Below, one piece after another: positions 1 through 7,203 of a stretch of 16,974 bases of DNA. The notes under the pieces were generated by a model. It was given only the letters and a program-made list of their open reading frames with translations, ran no database searches and was not told where the DNA came from. Position 1 is the first letter of the stretch. Each line of letters begins with the position of its first letter. Position numbers and translations under genes: made by a program. This stretch comes from CBDUQI01 sp965369325 (GTDB taxonomy: Bacteria > Pseudomonadota > Gammaproteobacteria > Steroidobacterales > JBCBZW01), in NCBI GenBank assembly GCA_965369325.1, contig CBDUQI010000126.1, positions 1-16,974 of the forward strand, read 5' to 3'.

Positions 1-1706
1 CGATCCCGGATGACTTTCATCGCCATGAGGGCAAGGGGAACGTGCAGCAAAAATATTGTTAGCGTAATCAGCGCTTCCCCCGTATCCCAGTTCACCGATC
101 CGTCCGGTGAAATCTGCCCGGTCCCAATCTGATAAGGGATCACGTAATACTTCAGCATCACAAAAGGCATCGCGCAGCCATAAGCGACCAAACCCAATGG
201 CGCTAACAGGGTGATTTTGGTTTTGGTCCAGTCGATATCGATTGCCGGGGCTCGGTGCAATCGCAGGCGATAGATTTTCTCTTCGCGAGTGACCGTGCCG
301 CGGGCCGACACAACGAGAATGACCACGGTGCTCACGACGGCGCCTATCACGGGCGGGTAGTATTCCGGCATCTGAACGATGCCGAGGTAGTCGATGGTTG
401 CCGGTATCACGTTCATGAAGAAGCCAGCGAACATTCCCCAGAAAGCGGCGTCTTTGGTGATCCGTTTGCTCCAGATGCTCATCAGCCCGACCGGCCCCCA
501 ACTGGATGCGTACACGGTGCCAATGAACAGCATGAACCAGAAAATGTTCGGCGGAAAAAAGTAACAACAGACCAAGACAATCAAGCTTGTCACCAGCATG
601 ATTTTCCGGGTTGTATTCACTGTGATCGCCAGCGGCTTGCGGCCAATATCATTGCCTATACTGAACCCCACCAGTGACAGAAACGTAGACGCTGACGACA
701 ACGCGGCCGCCACAATCCCGGCCAACAACGCGGCGCCCAGAAACTCGGGCACCAATGACTGGGCGGCCCAGATCATGACCGTTTCGGACGGCGTGATATC
801 CGGGTTTGCCAGGTTCATCAAGCCACCAATGCCGTAGATCAGCATTTGCAGCACAATCACACAGAACGTGGCCAGAATGGCCGCGCGCAGCACGACATGC
901 TCATCGCGTGCCATCAAATGCCGGCTGGCTTGCCAAGGGCCGACCGCGTAAACAAACGCCCAGGCAACATCGACCACAACGGCCCAAATCACGTAGTCCA
1001 GCGCCGTCGGCCAACTGGTTCCTTCACCAACCATACCGGTCCAGGAGGCGATCCCTGGTTTACTCTCCACCTGGGTGAGGTCTGTGATCGCGGTGCGGAT
1101 GCCACCGAAACCGTCGACGATATACAACACGAAAACGACTGTTGCGGTCATGAACAACAGAAACATCAGCGTGTCGGTGATAATCACGCCCTTGGAGCCG
1201 GAGTACATCGTGAAAAGCGTGTAGCTGGACCAGGCCACGAGCAGGCTTACGACAAACGGCATGTCGGTGATGTCGGACAGCAGGATGGCGGCGCCCTGAG
1301 TGACGATTAGCAGATAGCCGCCAAGGCCAAGAATAATGGTGAAGCCGGCAAGCTGTTGCAAACGGCGGCTTTGAAAGCGGCGCCCAAAGAAGTCTGCCAC
1401 GGTAGGTGCGCGGCTACGCCGTAAGTAGACCCCAAAGAACAGTGCGCCAAGCATGTAGCCGGTGACGGCAATCCCGGGAAAGAGCAAGTAGGCGCCAAAC
1501 TGGCTATCGTAGGTAAACGCCGCCTCACCCATAAAGATGGATGTACTCATCACACTGGCAACCAGTGTTCCCAGAATCAGAAGCGTCGGCGCTCGCCGTC
1601 CCGCGACGAAATAGTCATCCAGTTTTTTTACGCTGCGCCCGGCATAACTGCCAATCACAACAAAAATCAAAATGCTGACGCCGATTGTTATCGTTAAAGT
1701 GCTCAT
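1..1706 (-). CDS. Sodium:solute symporter family transporter (C-terminus cut by window edge)
   Basis: Reading leftward from the ATG at 1706, the frame stays open to base 1 (568 codons, no stop), so the gene is partial at its 3' end. The product is a very hydrophobic inner-membrane protein of the SSS family (TC 2.A.21), which imports solutes with Na+. Visible family marks: an N-terminal helix (residues 1-22) followed by DDYFVAGRR; YSGSKGVIITDTLMF near 168-182, the counterpart of the family's G-x-(K/R)-x-V-x-x-TD segment; PWQASRHLMARDEH near 257-270; and the serine-rich AAALSSASTFLSLVG near 333-347, the region that binds Na+ in characterised members. The substrate cannot be told from sequence. 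The start overlaps the stop of the upstream TetR gene by ATGA, so the two are translationally coupled, and the repressor probably controls the transporter. The ribosome site (GAAAG) is weak, consistent with coupling. Confidence 0.9.
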   Translation of the reverse strand, partial: MSTLTITIGVSILIFVVIGSYAGRSVKKLDDYFVAGRRAPTLLILGTLVASVMSTSIFMGEAAFTYDSQFGAYLLFPGIAVTGYMLGALFFGVYLRRSRAPTVADFFGRRFQSRRLQQLAGFTIILGLGGYLLIVTQGAAILLSDITDMPFVVSLLVAWSSYTLFTMYSGSKGVIITDTLMFLLFMTATVVFVLYIVDGFGGIRTAITDLTQVESKPGIASWTGMVGEGTSWPTALDYVIWAVVVDVAWAFVYAVGPWQASRHLMARDEHVVLRAAILATFCVIVLQMLIYGIGGLMNLANPDITPSETVMIWAAQSLVPEFLGAALLAGIVAAALSSASTFLSLVGFSIGNDIGRKPLAITVNTTRKIMLVTSLIVLVCCYFFPPNIFWFMLFIGTVYASSWGPVGLMSIWSKRITKDAAFWGMFAGFFMNVIPATIDYLGIVQMPEYYPPVIGAVVSTVVILVVSARGTVTREEKIYRLRLHRAPAIDIDWTKTKITLLAPLGLVAYGCAMPFVMLKYYVIPYQIGTGQISPDGSVNWDTGEALITLTIFLLHVPLALMAMKVIRD

Positions 1707-2380
1707 AATTCTTTCGACAATTCCAAGCTGTCAATATAGGCCTTGGTCATTTGTCGCCACTCGCGTGCGAATCCGGCTCTCTCCCCGGCTGGCATTACCG
1801 CGATGGTGTCGAGACCTGCATACATGGCGCTCAGCAGCGTCTTGCCAATTCTCTGTGCCCGGGCCGGGCTGATCTGCGGATGCCGAGAACGCAGCTGTTG
1901 CGCCATTACGTCGACGCCGAGCAAGCTCTTTTCCTGCTGTGGCTCGTTAAAGTCAGGGCTGAATTTGTTGCTCTCGTAAAACTCCACCATATGGTTGTGC
2001 TTCTTCCACACTTTTTGGAGGCGACGTTCAACTTTGAACACATAGTCGACAAAAGCAAGCTTTTCTTCACCCGGCCTTGCGTTTGTTTGCTCATCCATTT
2101 CCAACAGCGCTCGATGCATCAAGGACAGGAAGACTGCACGTCTGTTCTCGAAGAAATGGTATAGCGTGCCCCTCGCGACGTTTGATGCCTTCAAAATATC
2201 ATCGATATTAATCTCATCATATCGCTTGTCACCCAGCAGCGTTTCGCAGGCATCGAGAATTTCAGTCACACGCGCCATGCCGCGAGCCTGCGCGGGTATC
2301 CTTTTCATCCCGGTAAATTGGCGTGGCTGGATTCGGTAGCTCCTTAGTGAACTCATTCCCGCTAGCGAATGATCATTCAT
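1703..2380 (-). CDS. TetR/AcrR-family transcriptional regulator
   Basis: A 225-residue DNA-binding repressor, normal length for the family. The N-terminal helix-turn-helix is clear at about residues 35-85: MARVTEILDACETLLGD, then INIDDILKASNVARGTLYHFF and ENRRAVFLSLM. The C-terminal two thirds is helical and divergent, as expected for a ligand-binding domain. I chose the ATG at 2380 because an AAGGA motif lies 9 nt upstream; a TTG at 2398 in the same frame is open but less likely, and an ATG at 2356 is possible. Its stop overlaps the start of the sodium:solute symporter by 4 nt, so it is probably the local autoregulated repressor of that transporter. The ligand is unknown but may be the transported solute. 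Confidence 0.9.
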   Translation of the reverse strand: MNDHSLAGMSSLRSYRIQPRQFTGMKRIPAQARGMARVTEILDACETLLGDKRYDEINIDDILKASNVARGTLYHFFENRRAVFLSLMHRALLEMDEQTNARPGEEKLAFVDYVFKVERRLQKVWKKHNHMVEFYESNKFSPDFNEPQQEKSLLGVDVMAQQLRSRHPQISPARAQRIGKTLLSAMYAGLDTIAVMPAGERAGFAREWRQMTKAYIDSLELSKEL

Positions 2381-2386
2381 ATGATC
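2367..2386. promoter_or_regulatory. Overlapping palindromes at the TetR gene start, candidate operator
   Basis: GAATGATCATTC (2367-2378) is a perfect 12-bp palindrome. It overlaps a second inverted repeat, GATCAT-tcat-ATGATC (2371-2386). Both straddle the predicted ATG of the TetR gene, and another GATCAT lies at 2406-2411. TetR repressors usually bind palindromes at their own promoter, so autoregulatory binding is plausible, but the site may be chance AT-rich symmetry. Confidence 0.4.
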
Positions 2387-2447
2387 GCGTCCTTGCAAAT
2401 CTGCCGATCATCCTGAGCAACGCCCACAGCGGAGCACCAGGCGCACA

Positions 2448-2476
2448 TTGCTGGATTATTCGTCTGGTTTTATCTA
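2448..2476 (+). promoter_or_regulatory. Candidate sigma-70 promoter for the membrane-protein gene
   Basis: TTGCTG (2448-2453) and TATCTA (2471-2476) are separated by exactly 17 bp, close to the -35/-10 consensus. The predicted transcript would start near 2483 and have a leader of about 145 nt before the ATG at 2628. Confidence 0.45.
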
Positions 2477-2481
2477 TAAAG

Positions 2482-2496
2482 TAGACTCAGCGTCTA
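2482..2496. promoter_or_regulatory. Inverted repeat TAGAC-N5-GTCTA at predicted transcription start
   Basis: TAGAC (2482-2486) and GTCTA (2492-2496) form an inverted repeat immediately downstream of the -10 element. A repressor bound here would block the start site of the plus-strand gene. It is in the divergent region next to the TetR gene but does not match the GATCAT palindromes at the TetR start, so the two may bind different regulators. Confidence 0.35.
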
Positions 2497-2627
2497 GAAT
2501 TGACTACTCGGCAGGTCAACGCCAGATTTGAAAGCCGTATCCGAGCCTACAGGCGCACACGCCTTGAGGCCTTTCTGGGGAAGGTCGATATACAAGACAG
2601 GTTAGACCCTCGAAACGGGAGCGCTCA

Positions 2628-3344
2628 ATGACCGATGCAGGCACACTCGACGACACCATAAACAAGGCCGCTTTCTGGTCGGCCATCGTCCTGCTAGCGG
2701 CGGCCGTCCTGTCGCTGTTTTTCCCCCTGGATGCCCCGGAAGGGCCGTTCTCCGAGCGGATGATGTGGTACAGCTCGAACATCAACGGCTTTGTCGTGGG
2801 CTGGGTGGTGCAGATGATCGCGATGCTCAGTTTGTCGGGCGTGTTTGCTGGTACCGCGTGGCAGGCGCGTCGGTCGCACCCCGTGAGCGCCTTTGTCGCC
2901 GGCGCAGCGGTGCTGATCTCGGTGGTTGCGTTCCTAATTCCCAAGTTCATCGCCATCTGGTCGATCCCGCAGATGGTCGCCGCATCATCCACGGTGTCGG
3001 CTAACGTGGCGGTCGCCGAACAGTTGTTCGAGTTGTTGAACCCCTCATTGTCGTTCTCGCTGTTTACTTCTTTCGACTATCTCGGGTTCTGGATGTACGG
3101 GATCTTTGGGTTGCTGGTTGCCCGACCGTTGTTCCGGCTGTCGTTGAGCGCGAAAGTAGCCGCCGTCGGATTTGGCCTTTTCGGTTTGTTGTTTCATATG
3201 CTGTTCATCGGTGTGATAGCACGAAGCGTGGGAACCGCGGATATTGGTGGTTACGCCGAGTCGATCGGGGTCTTATTGCTGATTCCCGTCATCAGCATGG
3301 CGGTGTTCTTTCGCAAGGCGATGAGGGCTGGGAGCCAAGCGTGA
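2628..3344 (+). CDS. Six-helix membrane protein of unknown function
   Basis: A 238-residue hydrophobic protein with about six predicted membrane helices (roughly residues 15-33, 54-78, 86-107, 146-167, 175-198 and 208-228). The ATG has a good ribosome site, GGGAG, 6 nt upstream. No catalytic or transport signature was recognised. The general look (an N-terminal helix, a short PEGPFSERMMWYSS loop and hydrophobic hairpins) resembles DUF4386-like or other uncharacterised integral membrane proteins, but I cannot assign a family. It lies divergently from the TetR gene, with a candidate promoter and operator in the gap. Immediately downstream begins a decayed oxidoreductase gene, so any original operon partner has been damaged. 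Confidence 0.8.
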   Translation: MTDAGTLDDTINKAAFWSAIVLLAAAVLSLFFPLDAPEGPFSERMMWYSSNINGFVVGWVVQMIAMLSLSGVFAGTAWQARRSHPVSAFVAGAAVLISVVAFLIPKFIAIWSIPQMVAASSTVSANVAVAEQLFELLNPSLSFSLFTSFDYLGFWMYGIFGLLVARPLFRLSLSAKVAAVGFGLFGLLFHMLFIGVIARSVGTADIGGYAESIGVLLLIPVISMAVFFRKAMRAGSQA

Positions 3345-3353
3345 CCACGATGA

Positions 3354-4522
3354 AATACAAGATCACACGACGAGAGCTACGCCGAATTCCTCACTGAGCG
3401 GGTTGGCCTTTCGAAAGACACCATTTCGATTTTCTATCCGTTTGCCCAGTTGATGGCAGGCCCGGCCGCGTCGAGAATTAGCGTCCTGGAGGCCTTTTAC
3501 CTGGGAACCCCGGCTTGCGTGGAATGGGCTGGCTCGGTGAGCTTGGGGCCAAGCTTCTCGAGAGCCTTATGGCCGGCTACGAGAGCCTGTATTTTCCGGA
3601 TGGCAATGCGTCTATCGCCAGGCTGCTGGTGCATAAACTGATTCCAGCGGTAGCTCCGCACACCCTCGGTTTTGACGATATCGCGACAAGTCGTTTTGAC
3701 TATGGCGCGCTTGACCTCGTGCGTAACGCCGTGCGTCTACGACTGAACAGTACTGTCGTCGGCGTGCGCGAATCCGCGGATAATACCGCGACGGTCGATT
3801 ACGTGCGGGATGGCGACGCCGTTCGTGTCACGGGTGAGCACTGCGTGCTCGCTTGTTACAACGGCGCAATCCCGTATATCTGTCCGCAGTTGCCGGAACG
3901 TCAGAAAGAAGCGCTTAACTACGGCGTCAAGGTCCCGTTGGTGATGACCAATGTCCTGGTCAGGAACGGGCACGCGTTTTCCAAGCTCGGCGTAGGTCAG
4001 GTGAACTGTCCCGATGACCCATACGCGGTGGTGACCGTTGCTCCGCCTACGGCAACGGGAGGTCACCAACCGCCTCGCGGACCGGAGGATCCTATGGTGA
4101 TCTACCTGCTAGGCGCGCCTTCGGTAACACCAACCGGCAACGAAACCAGCCGTGAGTTACTTCGAATGGCGCGTCATCAGGTATACGCCACCCCATTTGA
4201 TACCTATGAGAAGGAGATTCGGGATCAGCTCCAGGGGCTGCTCGGTGAGTACAGATTCAATCATGAGACCGATATCAAGGCGATTACGGTTAACCGCTGG
4301 GCACACGGTTACGCTTACGAGTACTTGTCACTGGATGATCCGGAGTGGGCGCAAGGACAAGCACCTCATGAACTCGGGCGAGCCCAGTTCGGTCGGATAT
4401 CCATTGCCAACTCAGATTCCGAAGCTCGCGCTTACCTGGACGCCGCCATCGATGCTGGATGGCGCGCCGTGGCTGAGCAGACGGCATACCATCGACCGTT
4501 GCGGCCCACCAACAAGGCCTAG
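3354..4522 (+). pseudogene. Truncated, frameshifted FAD-dependent amine-oxidase-like (spermidine dehydrogenase-type) gene
   Basis: Two reading frames together encode the C-terminal part of a flavoprotein of the amine-oxidase/spermidine-dehydrogenase-like type. Frame one runs from 3354 through YAEFLTERVGLSKDTISIFY and VLEAFYLGTP; homology then moves to the next frame as GLRGMGWLGELG, FPDGNASIARLLVHKLIP (about 3595-3650) and on to the stop at 4522. Restoring one G in the CCCCGGC run near 3508-3514 would rejoin the frames as LGTPGLRGMGW. The N-terminal Rossmann segment with GxGxxG that binds FAD is missing: a stop codon lies at 3351 and the previous gene ends at 3344. The second part alone is an open frame of up to 335 codons from a TTG at 3515, but it lacks most of the cofactor site and is unlikely to be active. 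Family assignment is from motif recognition, not alignment. Confidence 0.75.
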
Positions 4523-4601
4523 AATGACGAGGTCGAGATGATGCCACGCTTGTTGCCGCAGTTGAGAGCGATGCTTAATGGTGAGGTCGTCCAGTTATCG
4601 C

Positions 4602-5030
4602 TTAACCAGAAAGCACTACCGTCAAGACGAGCAGTATCAGCAGTGCCGCATAAGGAAAAGCGACTGTCGGTCGCAAGGCCTGTGCCAAATACTCCTTGAG
4701 TATCCCCCCACGCTGGCGCTGGGCCAGGAAGGCGGTATTGAACTGGTAGGCGATGCCTTCGCTGTCGCCGCCAGTCTGACTGGCGGCGAGATAGCCCTCG
4801 ATCTGCAGCAGACGGGTTTCGATGCGGTGCTGGAAGGTCTTCCATATTGCATCCTGCAACCACAGCACGCTGATCACAGCGGCAATGGCAGGCTCGTTCC
4901 CAGGCCTCAGCAACAAGCTCGTGCCCGGCAATACGATTGCGATCAGTTTGATCACCAAGCTGTACTTCTCGTAACTATCGCACTGGTTTTGCAACAGCGA
5001 CCATTCGTTCGCCAGATGGGTTGTCTGCAT
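4602..5030 (-). CDS. Small membrane protein of unknown function
   Basis: A 142-residue protein with three hydrophobic segments: residues 25-41 and 47-63 form a tight hairpin, then a long helical stretch of about 60 residues, then a C-terminal helix at 123-141 ending two residues before the stop. The two-helix hairpin followed by a cytosolic helix is reminiscent of SLATT-like membrane modules, but I do not recognise the family with confidence. No strong ribosome site precedes the ATG; GAGG lies about 11 nt upstream. It is the only gene on the minus strand between 2.4 and 6.4 kb and is flanked on both sides by pseudogenes, so it may be a survivor in a decaying region. Codon use and amino-acid composition look like a real protein. 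Confidence 0.65.
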   Translation of the reverse strand: MQTTHLANEWSLLQNQCDSYEKYSLVIKLIAIVLPGTSLLLRPGNEPAIAAVISVLWLQDAIWKTFQHRIETRLLQIEGYLAASQTGGDSEGIAYQFNTAFLAQRQRGGILKEYLAQALRPTVAFPYAALLILLVLTVVLSG

Positions 5031-5158
5031 GCCTGAATCGGACCTCGCGAGATAGTGGGAACCTCAAGCGTTGAGTATAGCGCCCTCGAAGTCAGTCCGA
5101 TGGTTGACGGAATCCAATTTTTTCGCGACGACTTCTAAATGCACCAAATATCGTCGCC

Positions 5159-5522
5159 AACCCGCTCGGTGGCGAGTTCCGATTTGAGGTTCAGATTGGT
5201 GAAACGCCCCGTGTGTCGCTGGATAGTGGACGTCAATTCGGCAACTGGGTGGGTTCATGTCGGCTATTCTCGCGCCTCTAGCGAGAGTGCCATTCGAATC
5301 GATGTGCCGCAGCAGTCCGGTGGTACGACGCAGTTCGCTAACGTTACGGCTGGCTTTGAGATTAGCACGACAGATCGTTTAGCGGTGCCGCGATCAGGAA
5401 TCAACCTGTCGGTTGACTGGGTGGGCTCGCGGACAAGCTTGGGGTCTGACGTAACGCCGGATCCAGTGGCGATGCAGCTTTTGAAACCGATAAGCTGGGG
5501 TAAGAACACGCTCCCAAACTGA
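5159..5522 (+). pseudogene. Remnant of a patatin-like phospholipase / D15 surface-antigen beta-barrel
   Basis: Frame one (5159 to a TAG at 5279) reads NPLGGEFRFEVQIGETPR then DSGRQFGNWVG. The neighbouring frame continues with GYSRASSESAIRIDVPQ, AGFEISTTDRLAVPRSGINL, RTSLGSDV and KPISWGKNTL, up to a TGA at 5520-5522. This order (LGGE-barrel strand, GREFGNW-like strand, D-T/L-D-PRSG hairpin, SLGSD, W/F-G-NTL) is what I know from the C-terminal outer-membrane barrel of NTE/patatin-family phospholipases and related Omp85/D15 surface antigens. The patatin catalytic domain (GxSxG) is absent, the barrel is split by a frameshift near 5243-5260, and its last strands are missing, so the gene is dead. 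The stretch 5031-5158 before it shows nothing recognisable. Confidence 0.6.
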
Positions 5523-5681
5523 CGGACGCTCGGCAGCACGACCTTCTCATTGTGTCTGCAACACTGAATCACAAATTTAGAAGTTTTTCCGAAGGACACT
5601 ACCCCCCACCTCGTTAGATAGTGAGCAACGAGGGCCTTGCGTGCCCCGTATACGATATTCATACACTATTAGGAGCATTCC

Positions 5682-5864
5682 ATGAAGATGAAAACTTTAC
5701 TGACCGCTAGTTTAGTCGCTGCCATGTTCGCCGCGCCGCCGAGTTTCGCTGGAGATGGGGCGTCGTTTGACCTCACCCCCTCAGGGCTCTGGACGTATCT
5801 GAGCGAAATTCTGTCAGACCGATGGGGTGGGTATTGCGGAATACCCAACTGCATGCTGAAGTAA
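5682..5864 (+). CDS. Small secreted peptide, about 37 residues after signal removal
   Basis: A 60-residue ORF with a strong ribosome site (AGGAG, 7 nt before the ATG). The first 23 residues are a textbook Sec signal peptide: MKMK, a hydrophobic core LLTASLVAAMFAA, then PPSFA before the predicted cut ahead of GDG. The predicted mature part is short, acidic in the middle, rich in aromatic residues (two Trp, two Tyr) and ends WGGYCGIPNCMLK, with two cysteines five residues apart that could form a disulfide in the periplasm or outside the cell. No family was recognised. It stands alone between two pseudogenes. It could be a small exported effector, a lipoprotein-like remnant or the truncated N-terminus of a larger exported protein, but the good ribosome site and clean signal argue for a real gene. 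Confidence 0.6.
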   Translation: MKMKTLLTASLVAAMFAAPPSFAGDGASFDLTPSGLWTYLSEILSDRWGGYCGIPNCMLK

Positions 5865-5925
5865 ACTTTGTTCCGCACGCAAGCAGAAACGGCTGCTGTC
5901 AACTTTCGCGTAAGGTAGTCCTGTT

Positions 5926-5978
5926 GCGCTTGCGTCGTGCCACAAGCGCTCAGCCCAAATTTTTTCGGGCTGAGCGCT
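5926..5978 (+). other. Two mutually exclusive RNA hairpins
   Basis: Hairpin A pairs GCGCTTG (5926-5932) with CAAGCGC (5943-5949). Hairpin B is a perfect 12-bp stem, AGCGCTCAGCCC (5945-5956) with GGGCTGAGCGCT (5967-5978), around a 10-nt T-rich loop. They share 5945-5949, so only one can form at a time. Hairpin B could act as a 3' stabilising or termination structure for the secreted-peptide transcript, but there is no U-tract after it on either strand, so it is not a standard intrinsic terminator. Confidence 0.45.
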
Positions 5979-5988
5979 CCGGCAATGA

Positions 5989-6401
5989 GAGCGTAAGCTT
6001 TCCGTCTGTGCGGCGGGTGCAAGACGTCAGTACGCCACCGGAATCATTGATCGTGCGCGGGTGGTAGAAACGCGAATCCCTTACGCAGTAGGAGAAGAAC
6101 AGCGTCAACTGCTGTCAGCAGAGGCGGCATCATATTGGTATCGCATCCGTATCATTCACCGCGCCATACAATTTAGCGTTAGTGGTGCACTGATGATCTG
6201 CCTTGTGATCGTCGCCCTTTTCGTTGGCAGTTCGTACAGGCCGATCTGTCTACTCTCATCGCCATCCTCTTCGTGTTGGCCATGTTGTCTGTTATTACGG
6301 GGCTTGTCTTATTGCTCGTAGAGATCGGGCATGCGACCAAACGCATGCGACAAGGAATTGAAGAGGCGTTGCAGGGAAGTGAGAGTCAAATGCCTCAATA
6401 A
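5989..6401 (+). pseudogene. Truncated, frameshifted DUF2721-family membrane protein
   Basis: One frame, open from 5989, reads YATGIIDRARVVETRIP (from about 6031), LLSAEAASYWYRIRIIHRAI and SGALMICLVIVALFVGS. At about 6230-6234 homology moves to another frame: VQADLSTLIAILFVLAMLS, TGLVLLLVEIGHATKRMRQG, ending at the TAA at 6399-6401. This is the DUF2721 pattern: the NRLARIIDRAR-like segment after a first helix, a middle helix, and a final helix before an EI-x-x-A-T-x-x-(M/L)-R tail. The first membrane helix is missing, since a TGA lies in frame at 5986. Adding one T (AGTTTCGTACAG) would restore the second half. The family's function is unknown. A sequencing error could explain the indel but not the lost N-terminus. 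Confidence 0.7.
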
Positions 6402-6410
6402 TCTTCCGGG

Positions 6411-7163
6411 TCACGCGCTGATAGCGGAGCCAGTGCGCGATGAGCCAATTTCGGTGTTCATAATGACCGGTGCGCCAAATTTCCATTTATTCCAAAGTTT
6501 CGCGTTCCCGATTAACTCAACCATGAAGTGAGCGACGTTCGATCGTGTGGTGGGGCGTCCGGTAAAGATGCCAGTGGTCGGGGACTGCTCGATTTCGTAT
6601 GGCGAGACCTCAGCGTTAATTAACGAGTCCGGTCGGACACTGCACCATTCGATGAATTTGTTGTCCTCACCGACACGTCGATGTAGGTGCTCAGCCGCCG
6701 CTTCGTTGTCTTTGTGCGGCGGCACGAGGTGGCGTAACAGTGTGAGAAGACCGCGCTCGTACCAGGTTCTCTTCTCGTTCAAATCGGGGTTCCTTACCCC
6801 AACCGTGTTCATCAGGATGAACTTGGCGGCAACAGCAGGGCGATTCGTTTCGATTGCACGGCACAAACGCCGCGTCGCGTCGGTACATAACCCTCTGGGT
6901 TCTCCAAACATGCCCTTAAAATCCACGACATGCCCCAAGCATGAGACGACAGCATCACAGCCTTTCACATGCTCTGCCATCTGCTCGTCCGTTAAATCCA
7001 GAACAGCGGCCTCGGTGACCGTTGTGTTCGGGTTTTTCAAAATCTCCGCTGAGAGTTTGTCAGGCGAGCGTACAATCACGCGCACCCGGTAATGTCTTCC
7101 GAGCAGCTGTTCCACGAGAGGTCGTCCCGTCATACCCGTGGCACCGACCACCAGTACGGTAAT
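6411..7163 (-). CDS. NAD(P)-binding atypical SDR (NmrA/PF13460-type), probable AUU start
   Basis: A 250-residue Rossmann protein counted from the AUU codon at 7163. The nucleotide motif GATGMTG (residues 7-13) follows the first beta strand, and VRVIVRSPDKL has the arginine that commonly selects NADP(H). The body (VKGCDAVVSCLGHV, FILMNTVGVRNPD, WCSVRPDSLI) fits NAD(P)H-binding atypical SDRs; the YxxxK pair of classical SDRs is not evident. Start choice: a strong TAAGGAGGA (7180-7172) is followed, 9 nt after its AGGAGG, by ATT ACC GTA CTG GTG GTC, exactly where family members have Met before VLVVGATG. The frame is also open to a TTG at 7265 but that would bury the ribosome site and overlap a 46-codon gene. 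It is the last gene of the sigma-54-linked cluster. The reaction is unknown. Confidence 0.85.
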   Translation of the reverse strand: MTVLVVGATGMTGRPLVEQLLGRHYRVRVIVRSPDKLSAEILKNPNTTVTEAAVLDLTDEQMAEHVKGCDAVVSCLGHVVDFKGMFGEPRGLCTDATRRLCRAIETNRPAVAAKFILMNTVGVRNPDLNEKRTWYERGLLTLLRHLVPPHKDNEAAAEHLHRRVGEDNKFIEWCSVRPDSLINAEVSPYEIEQSPTTGIFTGRPTTRSNVAHFMVELIGNAKLWNKWKFGAPVIMNTEIGSSRTGSAISA

Positions 7164-7203
7164 CGAAGGCGTCCTCCTTACGATATCACTTGGTGCCGCC
7201 GGA

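Noticed and set aside
255..1310. Plus-strand open frames of 79-154 codons
   Set aside because: They lie antisense to the sodium:solute symporter, have low-complexity, His- and Arg-rich translations, and no ribosome sites.
1703..2398. TetR gene starting at TTG 2398
   Set aside because: The ATG at 2380 has a ribosome site at proper distance; the TTG has none.
5264..5662. Minus-strand 132-codon ORF
   Set aside because: It is antisense to the patatin/D15 barrel remnant, whose plus-strand similarity is convincing, and resembles no family.
5945..5978. Standard intrinsic terminator
   Set aside because: The stem is perfect but neither strand has a U-tract after it; described as a hairpin only.
6547..7092. 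Plus-strand 181-codon ORF
   Set aside because: It is antisense to the SDR gene, which has clear nucleotide-binding motifs.
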